The notes under the pieces were generated by a model. It did not search any database. It had not been told where the DNA came from and was given only the letters and a program-made list of their open reading frames with translations. Position numbers and translations under genes: made by a program. From Photobacterium kishitanii (GTDB taxonomy: Bacteria > Pseudomonadota > Gammaproteobacteria > Enterobacterales > Vibrionaceae), in NCBI RefSeq assembly GCF_003026355.1, contig NZ_PYON01000025.1, positions 1-56,865 of the forward strand: 56,865 nucleotides of DNA. Reading direction: 5' to 3'. Below, piece after piece: positions 17,227 through 25,935 of this stretch (positions within the stretch are counted from its first letter, which is position 1; each line of letters begins with the position of its first letter).

Positions 17227-18699
17227 ATGTCTGTACAAAAAGCTGTTGAATCGTCAAGTGCAACCCAAGGTAGTTTACTTGATGAAATTATGCTTCAAAC
17301 TCGTATGGTACCGAGTGATGATGGCTACGATATTGCAAAAAAAGGTGTTGCTGCTTTTATAGAAAATCTATTAGGTAGCGAGCATGGTGTAGATCAAGTT
17401 AATAAAGCACTTGTTGATCAAATGCTCGTTGAGCTTGATAGTAAAATCAGTGATCAAATGGATGAGATTCTGCATAACGATTCAGTTCAGGCAATTGAAT
17501 CAGCATGGCGTGGCGTCAAGATGCTAGTTGATCGCACTGATTTCCGTGAAAACAATAAGATCGAATTGTTAAATGTAACTAAAGAAGAATTATTAGACGA
17601 TTTTGAGTTTGCGCCAGAAACTGCTCAATCTGGTTTATATAAGCATGTATATTCTTCTGGTTATGGTCAATTTGGTGGTGAACCTGTTGGTGCGATCATT
17701 GGTAACTATGCTTTTACTCCATCATCGCCAGATATGAAATTATTGCAGTATGTCGGTGCTGTTGGTGCAATGGCTCATGCCCCTTTTATTTCAGGTGTTG
17801 CACCTGAGTTCTTTGGTATCGAATCTTTTGAAGAGTTACCAAATATTAAAGACTTAAAAGCAACATTTGATAGCCCTCGTTATATTAAATGGCGCCAATT
17901 GCGCGAGTCTGATGATGCTCGTTATCTAGCTCTAACTGCCCCTCGTTTCTTGCTACGTACACCGTATGATCCTAATGAGAATCCAGTAAAAACATTTAAC
18001 TACCGTGAAAATGTTAGTGATTCCCATGATAATTATTTATGGGGTAATACATCATTTGCATTAGCTTCACGCTTAACAGATAGCTTTGCACGGTATCGTT
18101 GGTGTCCAAATATTATTGGTCCTCAAAGTGGTGGTGCAGTTGAAGATCTTCCTGTGCACTTATTTGAATCTTTGGGTGAATTGCAAGCTAAGATCCCAAC
18201 AGAGGTTTTGATCACGGATCGTAAAGAGTTTGAACTAGCGGAAGAAGGCTTTATTGCCTTAACTATGCGTAAGGGTAGTGATAATGCTGCATTTTTCTCT
18301 GCTAATTCGATTCAAAAACCAAAGGTGTTCCCTAATACAAAAGAGGGACGCGAAGCAGAAATGAACTTTAAGTTAGGTACTCAACTACCTTATATGATGA
18401 TCATTAACCGCTTAGCACATTATGTGAAAGTGTTGCAACGTGAGCAAATTGGTTCTTGGAAAGAGCGTCAAGATCTTGAACGTGAATTGAATGCTTGGAT
18501 TAAGCAGTTTGTTGCTGATCAAGAAAATCCGCCAGCAGATGTTCGTAGTCGTCGTCCATTACGTGCTGCAAAAATTGAAGTACTCGATGTTGAAGGCGAT
18601 CCAGGTTGGTATCAAGTTGCGTTATCTGTACGCCCTCACTTTAAATATATGGGTGCAAATTTTGAGTTATCGCTAGTTGGTCGTTTAGATCAGGCATAA
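17227..18699 (+). CDS. tssC: T6SS contractile sheath large subunit TssC (VipB)
   Basis: This is the large sheath subunit, 490 residues, matching VipB. Landmarks are the N-terminal linker that knits neighbouring subunits, SAWRGVKMLVDRTDFREN (about 98-115), SGYGQFGGEPVGAIIGNY (about 148-165), KWRQLRESDDARYLALTAPR and the C-terminal RPHFKYMGANFELSLVGRL (about 470-488). AAGGA stands just before the ATG. A minor overlapping frame at 18491-18676 is a shadow. Confidence 0.98.
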   Translation: MSVQKAVESSSATQGSLLDEIMLQTRMVPSDDGYDIAKKGVAAFIENLLGSEHGVDQVNKALVDQMLVELDSKISDQMDEILHNDSVQAIESAWRGVKMLVDRTDFRENNKIELLNVTKEELLDDFEFAPETAQSGLYKHVYSSGYGQFGGEPVGAIIGNYAFTPSSPDMKLLQYVGAVGAMAHAPFISGVAPEFFGIESFEELPNIKDLKATFDSPRYIKWRQLRESDDARYLALTAPRFLLRTPYDPNENPVKTFNYRENVSDSHDNYLWGNTSFALASRLTDSFARYRWCPNIIGPQSGGAVEDLPVHLFESLGELQAKIPTEVLITDRKEFELAEEGFIALTMRKGSDNAAFFSANSIQKPKVFPNTKEGREAEMNFKLGTQLPYMMIINRLAHYVKVLQREQIGSWKERQDLERELNAWIKQFVADQENPPADVRSRRPLRAAKIEVLDVEGDPGWYQVALSVRPHFKYMGANFELSLVGRLDQA

Positions 18700-18703
18700 T
18701 TTA

Positions 18704-19141
18704 ATGTCCTATATTGAGCTAGCAGATAGGGCTTATGGTGTCAGTCTCTTTGAACGATTAGAGACTGATTCACCTCAGATAACAATGACGACAGCTCCTG
18801 ATACGAAGCAAATATTGGACTCAATTAAACGAAATGTGGCGCAATTGCTTAATAGCCGACTTGGTGAAGCAATGAGTGCGCCACAATTAGGTTTGATTGA
18901 TTTTAATGATGCAACATTGGGAACTCACGATTTGGCTTTACAGATTAAATTAGCCATTCGGCGCTGTCTTGAGTGCTATGAGCCGCGATTAAAACAGATT
19001 GATATTCGATATATGCCAGATGATGGAAGTCCGTTAAATATTTTTTTTCATATAACAGCATGCATCAATTCTAGTGCACTGCATGAATCAGTACGTATTG
19101 ATTTGCTATTGGATAACAGTCGTAAATACCGAGTAATTTGA
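18704..19141 (+). CDS. tssE: T6SS baseplate protein TssE
   Basis: TssE is a gp25-like wedge component of the baseplate. The 145-residue protein has SLFERLE early, then ILDSIKRNVAQLLNSRLGEAMSAPQLGLIDF (about 36-66), the standard gp25 core, and ends in a beta strand with VRIDLLLD. It begins 4 bases after tssC and its stop overlaps the start of tssF. Confidence 0.95.
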   Translation: MSYIELADRAYGVSLFERLETDSPQITMTTAPDTKQILDSIKRNVAQLLNSRLGEAMSAPQLGLIDFNDATLGTHDLALQIKLAIRRCLECYEPRLKQIDIRYMPDDGSPLNIFFHITACINSSALHESVRIDLLLDNSRKYRVI

Positions 19142-20910
19142 CTTTGTCACAAGAAAAATACTTTAGAGATGAACTGGCTTTTTTAAAAGAGCAAGGGGCT
19201 GCTTTTACAGAAGTTCACCCACAGCTATCCCGTTTTTTGCAAGGGCGAAATACAGATCCTGATGTTGAACGATTATTAGAAGGATTTGCTTTTTTAACTG
19301 CTCGTTTACGGGAAAAGGTCGAGGATGAATTTCCGGAGTTAACGCACTCTATCATTAATATGTTATGGCCTAATTATTTACGCCCGGTGCCAAGCTTTAG
19401 TATTGTTCAGTTTTCGCCAATCGAAAAAGCGATAAGTGTTCGTCAAATAATTAAAGCAAATACTGATGTTGATAGTGAAGCCGTGCTTGATACTGTGTGC
19501 CGATTTAAAACTTGTCGGGATATAGATATTTATCCATTAAAACTTACTAATGTGACTACAATACATAGCCGTGAATCGTCGATTATTGATTTACAGTTGG
19601 ATGTGTTAGGTGAGCAAGGTTTAGCTGATATTAATCTGAAGACATTACAGTTTTTTCTTGGTGGTCAGCATTACAGTGCACAGATGCTTTATTTATGGCT
19701 GAATCATTATTTATCACATATTGAATTGATTTGTGATGATAAGCAGTTCTCTATTCCAGCATCACACTTTAGAAGTCGTGGTTTTGATAGTGCTGATGCT
19801 GTGATGCCATATCCAAAGAATGTGTATGAAGGTTATCGAATTTTACAAGAATACTTAACTTTTCCAGATGTGTTTTTATTTGGTGATGTGGAAAATCTTG
19901 ATCGTTTCATTACACCGGATATGGGACAAGTGTTTCATCTTCGATTTGTATTTTCAAAGACATTGCCAGCGGATGTTCGCATTCGTGAGGAATGTTTTAA
20001 ATTGTTTTGCACGCCCGTTATTAATTTATTTTCTCATGATGCTGATCCTATCGATCTCACTGGAAAGCGTTCTGAATATAAGATCATGCCATCAAGTCGT
20101 TTTCCAACACATTTTGAGATATTCAGTATTGACCATGTCCAAGGCAGACAAGAGGCAGACGAATCGCGTGCACGAGGGCAAAAACGGGTTTATACCGCTT
20201 TTGAAAGTTTCCAGCATGAAATTGAGCGTTCACGTCATCGTTTAGCTCTTTATTATCGTGCCAGAGTTAAAGATAGCATGCGTAATGATGGCTTTGATCA
20301 TTATATTTCGTTTGTACGTGGTGATGAGACTCAAGCTATCGGCTTTAGTGAAGCTATCTCATTACAACTCACTTGTACTAACCGGCAGTTACCATTGGAA
20401 TTAGGTTTAGGTGATATTTGTGTTCCGACCAATAGTTCACCATCGTTTGCGACCTTTTCTAATATTACGGAGCCGACGCAACCATTAAGACCTACTTTAG
20501 ATGGTAGTTTATTGTGGACGTTAATTTCTAATTTATCGCTTAATTATCTTTCATTATTATCGAAAGATGCATTGTATACAGTGTTACGAGCATATGACTT
20601 TAGAGCACTTGTTGATCGACAGGCTGAGCGTGTTGCAAAACAGCGTCTTGATGGAATTGTAAAAATAACCTCTAAACCAGTAGAGAGAATTATTAAAGGA
20701 TTACCAGTTAGGGGCTTACAGTCTAAGTTAGAACTTAATCAAGCAGCTTTCAGTTCTGAAGGTGACTTGTATTTATTTGGTAGTGTATTGAGCCGATTTT
20801 TCTCCCTGTATGCCAGCATAAATTCATTTCATGAGCTTATTGTGATTAATAGTGTGAATCAGGAACAGTATTCATGGGGAACGCAAGTGGGTCTACAGCC
20901 TTTGATTTAA
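19138..20910 (+). CDS. tssF: T6SS baseplate protein TssF
   Basis: TssF and TssG form the baseplate wedge with TssE and TssK. The 590-residue protein opens with KYFRDELAFLKEQGAAF (the family's typical N-terminus), then PDVERLLEGFAFLTARLREKVEDEFPELT (about 39-67), as in VasA. The TTG at 19138 overlaps the tssE stop, and another TTG lies two codons on. No ATG fits, so translational coupling to tssE is likely. The family also shows RLALYYRARV and the C-terminal GSVLSRFFSLYASINSFHEL. Confidence 0.96.
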   Translation: MTLSQEKYFRDELAFLKEQGAAFTEVHPQLSRFLQGRNTDPDVERLLEGFAFLTARLREKVEDEFPELTHSIINMLWPNYLRPVPSFSIVQFSPIEKAISVRQIIKANTDVDSEAVLDTVCRFKTCRDIDIYPLKLTNVTTIHSRESSIIDLQLDVLGEQGLADINLKTLQFFLGGQHYSAQMLYLWLNHYLSHIELICDDKQFSIPASHFRSRGFDSADAVMPYPKNVYEGYRILQEYLTFPDVFLFGDVENLDRFITPDMGQVFHLRFVFSKTLPADVRIREECFKLFCTPVINLFSHDADPIDLTGKRSEYKIMPSSRFPTHFEIFSIDHVQGRQEADESRARGQKRVYTAFESFQHEIERSRHRLALYYRARVKDSMRNDGFDHYISFVRGDETQAIGFSEAISLQLTCTNRQLPLELGLGDICVPTNSSPSFATFSNITEPTQPLRPTLDGSLLWTLISNLSLNYLSLLSKDALYTVLRAYDFRALVDRQAERVAKQRLDGIVKITSKPVERIIKGLPVRGLQSKLELNQAAFSSEGDLYLFGSVLSRFFSLYASINSFHELIVINSVNQEQYSWGTQVGLQPLI

Positions 20911-21899
20911 CACTTGATAATATTCATTTTACATCAGAAAAAGTGAATATATTACAACAACAAGTGCGATCCTATGACTTTTATCAATTGGTTGAGTTAT
21001 TACAACGTTTAGCTGATCAAGATCCAGATAGTGAAGGTTGGGAAGCAAATTGTCGTTTATTGTTTAAAGCAAATCCGAGTTTAGGATTTGCAGCGAGTGA
21101 TATTTCAAAATTAGAGTTATTAGAGCAAGGTGGTTTTTGTCTTGAAACAACTTTTTTTGGGTTAAATGGCGCGCAATCTCCTTTACCTGGATTTTTACTT
21201 GAACAAATAGCCACTGAGAGTGAAACCGGTGTGCGTCGTCATTTCCTCGATTTTTTTAATAATCGATTATTGGCGCTGGTTTATCGCATTTGGCGTAAAT
21301 ACCGTTATTACATTCGTTTTCAAGAAAATGCCAGTGACAGCTTTTCATCACAACTATTTGCTTTTGTTGGCCTCGCAGATGATGAACTTCGTGGTGAAAC
21401 GGATATTAACTGGGGAAAAATGCTGTCTTATGCCGGTACATTAGCGGGTAGAAGTCGCTCCCCTCAAGTGGTTGCGGGGATTATTGCGCACTGCTTTGAT
21501 TTAGAGAGTGTTTCTATTCGGCAGTGGGAAGAGCGTAGTGTTGTTATCCCTGCTCATCAGCGTATGTGTCTTGGCATGGCAAACAGTGAGTTAGGTGAAA
21601 GTACGATTATTGGTTCAAAAGTACGAGATTGTACGGGTAAATTTGTTATTGAAATTAAAGGGCTGATTCAAACTCGATTTAACGATTTTTTGCCTTCAGG
21701 TAAAGAATATAAACCGTTTTGTAAATTAGTCGAATTCATTCTTCGTGAACAGATGGCGTTTGATTTAGAGTTAGAGCTCAAAGAAAACGAAGTACCATTA
21801 TTAAAATTAGGAAAAGACTCAACACTGTCGTTAGGGTGGTCTTCCTTTTTAGGTCAAGTCGATAAAGATCGTAAAGTTTGTATCCAAGTTCGACAGTAA
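20874..21899 (+). CDS. tssG: T6SS baseplate protein TssG
   Basis: This 341-residue protein is the VasB/TssG type. It carries YDFYQLVELLQRLADQDPDS (about 33-52), TTFFGLNGAQSPLPGFLLEQI (about 92-112), HFLDFFNNRLLALVYRIWRKYRYY and a C-terminal LGWSSFLG. Its start lies 37 bases inside the tssF reading frame, so the two are coupled. It joins two TssF copies in each baseplate wedge. Confidence 0.96.
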   Translation: MGNASGSTAFDLTLDNIHFTSEKVNILQQQVRSYDFYQLVELLQRLADQDPDSEGWEANCRLLFKANPSLGFAASDISKLELLEQGGFCLETTFFGLNGAQSPLPGFLLEQIATESETGVRRHFLDFFNNRLLALVYRIWRKYRYYIRFQENASDSFSSQLFAFVGLADDELRGETDINWGKMLSYAGTLAGRSRSPQVVAGIIAHCFDLESVSIRQWEERSVVIPAHQRMCLGMANSELGESTIIGSKVRDCTGKFVIEIKGLIQTRFNDFLPSGKEYKPFCKLVEFILREQMAFDLELELKENEVPLLKLGKDSTLSLGWSSFLGQVDKDRKVCIQVRQ

Positions 21900-21910
21900 A
21901 GGATAAACGT

Positions 21911-23305
21911 ATGGCTGAACAAAAACTTCTGAAACTGAAAATTACTAATACGCAGTCTTTAGAACCAGGTTTATCTGCAACAAAAGAATTTATTGCTACT
22001 GGTGGAACAATTGGTTCAAGTTTATCAAGTGATTGGTATCTTAAAGATCGCCAAGGCGAGCTGGAGTCGACTCATTGTCGTATCTCGTTAATTGATGGGT
22101 GTTTTTGTATAACAGATGTTTCTAATCAGACTTATATCAATGACGCTAAGATGCCTATTGGTTGGGATAAGCATGCGCGTTTAAATGAAAATGATGTTAT
22201 TTCCCTTGGCCCTTATCTGATTCGTGTTTCTATCGATAATTCGTTTAGCGATAAGGATCAAGATATAGAGCATATGTTATCTGACTCAGAACATCTTGAT
22301 TTATTTGGTGAAGAGCTAGATTTAACGGTTGAAGAGAAAGAGTTTGCTATTGATGATCCTCTAACGGCACTCGATGCATTAAAACATCATCTAGATACTG
22401 AATCATTAATGTCTGTACCGACGCTACAACATTCGCAGTTAGATACGCAATCATTAATCAATACTCAACATCAGTGGTTTGGTCATGAAAGAACAATACA
22501 GGCAGATACCGACAGTGATCCAACTTCAGCTATTTCGTTGAGTGGTTTTAAATATCAATCGAATCCAAGTGAGGATTCAAAGTTACTCACCGCAGCAACA
22601 TATATCAACAAGGATAAGATAATGGACGATAAAACGTTGGATTTGCTTGAAGAAGAAATGAGCCGAGAGTTTTCTTACTCAAATAATCAATCTGCTGTAA
22701 TTAATGACGAAAATCATTTATTAACAGGTCCATTATTTCGTGGATTAGGTGTACGGACTAGTAATAGTGAAAACCTTGCTGAAATGCAAATGCTTTCTGA
22801 AGAAATGGGAGCATCACTGCAAGCTGCAGTGAAAGGACTTATTGAACTTCATCAGCAAGTGAATACTAGCCGTTATGGTGTGATGAATAAAAATTTACAA
22901 CCGATTGAAGATAACCCATTGCGATTAGGGTTAAGTTATGACGAAACAGTGCAAGTAATGTTTGATAACCAGCGTAGCGTAGTACATTTATCAGCCCCTG
23001 CAGCGATTGAAGAAAGTTTACGCACAGTTAAAGATCATAACGAAGCTGTACATATTGCGATTAATGATGCCCTCAATCAGATCATACAAGCCTTTTCACC
23101 TGAAGTATTGATGCGTCGTTTTTTACGTTACCGTCGTCCTGGGCAAGTTATGAGCCAGTCACCTGAATCATGGGCTTGGGAAATGTATCAGAGTTATCAC
23201 AAAGAGTTAACATCAAATCGTCAACACGGTTTTGAGAAGTTATTTTGGGAAATTTTCGATCAATCTTATGACAAGAACTTGCGAGAGAAACAGCTGGAGG
23301 TATAA
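21911..23305 (+). CDS. tagH: FHA-domain T6SS protein TagH (VasC)
   Basis: The FHA domain occupies about residues 20-105 (GGTIGSSLSSDWYLKD, ESTHCRISLIDGCFCITD, NQTYINDAKM). It binds phosphothreonine in related proteins, yet no PpkA kinase or PppA phosphatase is in the window. A poorly conserved acidic linker follows, then the TagH C-terminal region (about 290-464) with MRRFLRYRRPGQV, SWAWEMYQSYHKEL and FEKLFWEIFDQSYD. The ATG at 21911, preceded by AAAGGA, is preferred to an earlier in-frame ATG that lies inside tssG. It probably has a structural or assembly role in Vibrio-type systems. Confidence 0.92.
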   Translation: MAEQKLLKLKITNTQSLEPGLSATKEFIATGGTIGSSLSSDWYLKDRQGELESTHCRISLIDGCFCITDVSNQTYINDAKMPIGWDKHARLNENDVISLGPYLIRVSIDNSFSDKDQDIEHMLSDSEHLDLFGEELDLTVEEKEFAIDDPLTALDALKHHLDTESLMSVPTLQHSQLDTQSLINTQHQWFGHERTIQADTDSDPTSAISLSGFKYQSNPSEDSKLLTAATYINKDKIMDDKTLDLLEEEMSREFSYSNNQSAVINDENHLLTGPLFRGLGVRTSNSENLAEMQMLSEEMGASLQAAVKGLIELHQQVNTSRYGVMNKNLQPIEDNPLRLGLSYDETVQVMFDNQRSVVHLSAPAAIEESLRTVKDHNEAVHIAINDALNQIIQAFSPEVLMRRFLRYRRPGQVMSQSPESWAWEMYQSYHKELTSNRQHGFEKLFWEIFDQSYDKNLREKQLEV

Positions 23306-23307
23306 AT

Positions 23308-23790
23308 GTGAAAATATCTTCTTTGATGCGCGCAGTGATATATGTGTGGTTGGTATTGTTAATCGGGTGTAGTTCTAAATATGATCCGACTTTAGAGGCC
23401 AGTACGATAACAATAAGTATGGTAACTACAGACTCTATAAATATTAATAATAATGAAGAAGCATCACCGATTGAATTAAAAGTTTTTGAGCTTGAAGATG
23501 ATTCAATGTTTAATTCGGCATCTTATGATCAATTAGCTTTGAAATATAAAGCAACATTAAAAAGTAATTATATTGAAGATTATGATTATGTTTTGTTACC
23601 CAATAAATTTAAGTTTATCGAAAAAATAAAATTAGATGCTGACACGCGTTATATCGGCGTTATGGCGTTTTTTTCGGATAGTGATCATAGTGACTGGAAA
23701 AAAGCTGTAAAAGTGAAAACGTTGGGTAGAGATTATCATCTACTTATCTATATAAAAGATAATCAAGTGATGTTGGATAGGGTTGAATAA
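23308..23790 (+). CDS. tssJ: T6SS outer-membrane lipoprotein TssJ (VasD)
   Basis: TssJ anchors the TssLM membrane complex to the outer membrane. The 160-residue protein has a signal peptide ending in the lipobox LIGC (Cys21) and a transthyretin-like beta fold with IELKVFELEDDSMFNSASYDQL (the family's variable loop). The GTG at 23308 has GGAGG seven bases upstream. An ATG at 23326 would remove the first basic residues. The end overlaps the following gene's upstream codons. Confidence 0.93.
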   Translation: MKISSLMRAVIYVWLVLLIGCSSKYDPTLEASTITISMVTTDSININNNEEASPIELKVFELEDDSMFNSASYDQLALKYKATLKSNYIEDYDYVLLPNKFKFIEKIKLDADTRYIGVMAFFSDSDHSDWKKAVKVKTLGRDYHLLIYIKDNQVMLDRVE

Positions 23791-23791
23791 T

Positions 23792-25126
23792 ATGTCATCT
23801 AAAAGTCGAGTAATATGGAATGAGGGGTTATTTATAAAGCCTCAACACTTCCAACAACAACAACGATATTTTGAAAGTGTGATTGATGAAAGACTTAATT
23901 CTGTTAGTTTATATCTATATGGGATAACAGAATTAAGTTTAAATTTAGAATATTTAAGTTTTGGTCGTATTGCGATTGAGAGAGCTGCTGGAATTATGCC
24001 AGATGGCACATCATTTAATATTCCTCAGCAAGATTTATTGCCTGATGCCTTAGAAATAATTGATAGTTCACTTGCGAATCAAATTATTTACTTAACTATT
24101 CCATTACGTAGTGATTCACTATCTGAAGTAAGCTGGAATGACTCGATCGGTATAACACGTTATAAATCTCAGCGCGAAGAAGTGCGAGATATTCAGTCCT
24201 TACAAGGTGATAGTTGTTTAATCGATGTGAGTTCGACGAGTATCAGATTAATGTTGGGTAAAGATGACCGCAGTGCATATGCTTCTATTGCGATCGCTCG
24301 TATTTTAGAAAAACGCCCTGATGGCAGTGTAATGTTGGATGATAATTTCATCCCTTGTCACCTTAATGTGAAAGTTGTGCCTCGCTTGCAGCGTTTTATT
24401 GGTGAAATGGCTGGATTAATGCGAGAGCGAGCAAAAAATATTGCATCACGTATTGGTTTATCGAATCAAGGTGGGGTTGCCGATGTTGCTGATTTTATGT
24501 TGTTACAAATGTTAAATCGCACTCAACCTAGATTACAGCATATTACGCACTTACGTAGTGTTCATCCAGAAGCGTTATATCAAGAATTGACGTCTATTTG
24601 TGGTGAGCTTGCAACGTTTACTGATGAAAGCAGAATGACAGCAGAGTTTGCTAGTTATGATCATGATATGCCAGAGCAAACATTTATGACAGTAATGTCA
24701 ATGTTGCGTCAAGCGTTAAGTATTGTGCTTGAACCTCGTGCAGTCTCAATTCAGTTACATAAACGTAAATATGGTCTCATGGTGGCTTCGATTCAAGATA
24801 CTAATCTTGTTGTTGATGCTGAGTTTATATTAGCTGTCCGTGCGCGTATGCCACAAGATGAGTTACGTAAGTTATTCATGCAACAGACAAAAATTGCATC
24901 AGTTGAGAAAATTCGTGAGCTTATTTCTTTGCAATTACCTGGTGTTCCATTATCGCCTTTGCCTGTTGCTCCGCGTCAATTGCCTTACCATGCAGGCTAC
25001 ACATATTTCCAGCTTGATAAGACCAGTACAGCATGGGAAATGTTTATCAATTCGAGTGGTTTTGCGTTTCATGTGGCAGGTGATTTCCCTGATCTTGATC
25101 TTCAGTTTTGGGCGATTAGGAGTTAA
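23792..25126 (+). CDS. tssK: T6SS baseplate-membrane connector TssK (VasE)
   Basis: TssK trimers link the baseplate to the membrane complex. The 444-residue protein starts VIWNEGLFIKPQHFQQQQRYFE, the diagnostic TssK N-terminus. It continues with the shoulder domain (MAGLMRERAKNIASR at about 207-221, LRSVHPEALYQELTSICGEL at about 255-274) and ends in the receptor-like domain with FQLDKTSTAW and GFAFHVAGDFPDLDLQFWAIR. The ATG at 23792 directly follows the tssJ stop. Confidence 0.97.
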   Translation: MSSKSRVIWNEGLFIKPQHFQQQQRYFESVIDERLNSVSLYLYGITELSLNLEYLSFGRIAIERAAGIMPDGTSFNIPQQDLLPDALEIIDSSLANQIIYLTIPLRSDSLSEVSWNDSIGITRYKSQREEVRDIQSLQGDSCLIDVSSTSIRLMLGKDDRSAYASIAIARILEKRPDGSVMLDDNFIPCHLNVKVVPRLQRFIGEMAGLMRERAKNIASRIGLSNQGGVADVADFMLLQMLNRTQPRLQHITHLRSVHPEALYQELTSICGELATFTDESRMTAEFASYDHDMPEQTFMTVMSMLRQALSIVLEPRAVSIQLHKRKYGLMVASIQDTNLVVDAEFILAVRARMPQDELRKLFMQQTKIASVEKIRELISLQLPGVPLSPLPVAPRQLPYHAGYTYFQLDKTSTAWEMFINSSGFAFHVAGDFPDLDLQFWAIRS

Positions 25127-25131
25127 TTAGG

Positions 25132-25926
25132 ATGGATAGCGTAGTAAAGAAGTCTGGTCGTATTCGCGAAAGCAGTTATGACGATTTATTGTTTGATAAT
25201 GTAGATAATATTAATCAAGACCAAGACTTTTGGTTTCAGTTACGTGGGAATAATATTAATGTATTTATTGATGCAGCTACACCATTATTAGGTATGGCTT
25301 TACGTATTCGCCGATTAGGAAGTTGCGACAATATTGAAGAAATTTACAATCAAGCAGTCGAAGAAATTAAAGCAATTGAAGTAGAACTAACCGAGCTTGA
25401 GTATGAACATGCCGTTATTTTAGCTTATCGCTATATTCTGTGTTCATTTGTTGATGAAGCCGTAATGAGTACATCTTGGGGCGCGGATAGTGCTTGGGCT
25501 GAACACTCGCTATTAACTCGGTTTCATAATGAAACTTGGGGAGGGGAAAAAGTTTTCTCTGTGCTTTCTCGATTAGAGGCTGAACCAGAACGGTACCAAG
25601 ATTTACTTGCATTCATCTATCTTTGTTTGGCTCTAGGGTTTGAAGGTAGATATAAGGTGATGAATAATGGTAAAGAAGCTTTTGATAAAGTATTTGCCAG
25701 TCTTTATGAAATTTTGCGTAGGTTAAAAGATAAAGAGCCGCAACCTTTAACATCTGCAACTGAACTCGTGGCTGCGAAAAAATATAAGTTAACGAAGCAA
25801 ATACCTCTTTGGACTATATTTGCTGGTTTTTCTTTATCTTGGCTCGCTATTTTTATTGTGTATTCTGTTTTATTAAATAATAAATCAATAGATGTTTTAA
25901 CACAGCTTAATCACATTCTTCAATAG
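25132..25926 (+). CDS. tssL: T6SS inner-membrane protein TssL (DotU/VasF), short form
   Basis: TssL, with TssM and TssJ, makes the trans-envelope channel. The 264-residue protein has the cytoplasmic DotU helical bundle (ATPLLGMALRIRRL, YILCSFVDEAVMST, SLLTRFHNETWGGEKVF, LLAFIYLCLALGFEGRY) and a single C-terminal membrane helix at about 223-247 (WTIFAGFSLSWLAIFIVYSV). There is no OmpA/peptidoglycan-binding extension, so it is the short form usual in Vibrio. Confidence 0.96.
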   Translation: MDSVVKKSGRIRESSYDDLLFDNVDNINQDQDFWFQLRGNNINVFIDAATPLLGMALRIRRLGSCDNIEEIYNQAVEEIKAIEVELTELEYEHAVILAYRYILCSFVDEAVMSTSWGADSAWAEHSLLTRFHNETWGGEKVFSVLSRLEAEPERYQDLLAFIYLCLALGFEGRYKVMNNGKEAFDKVFASLYEILRRLKDKEPQPLTSATELVAAKKYKLTKQIPLWTIFAGFSLSWLAIFIVYSVLLNNKSIDVLTQLNHILQ

Positions 25927-25935
25927 GGCATTATC

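Noticed and set aside
19868..20245. 125-codon frame overlapping tssF on the same strand
   Set aside because: It is out of frame with the conserved TssF protein and has no family resemblance.
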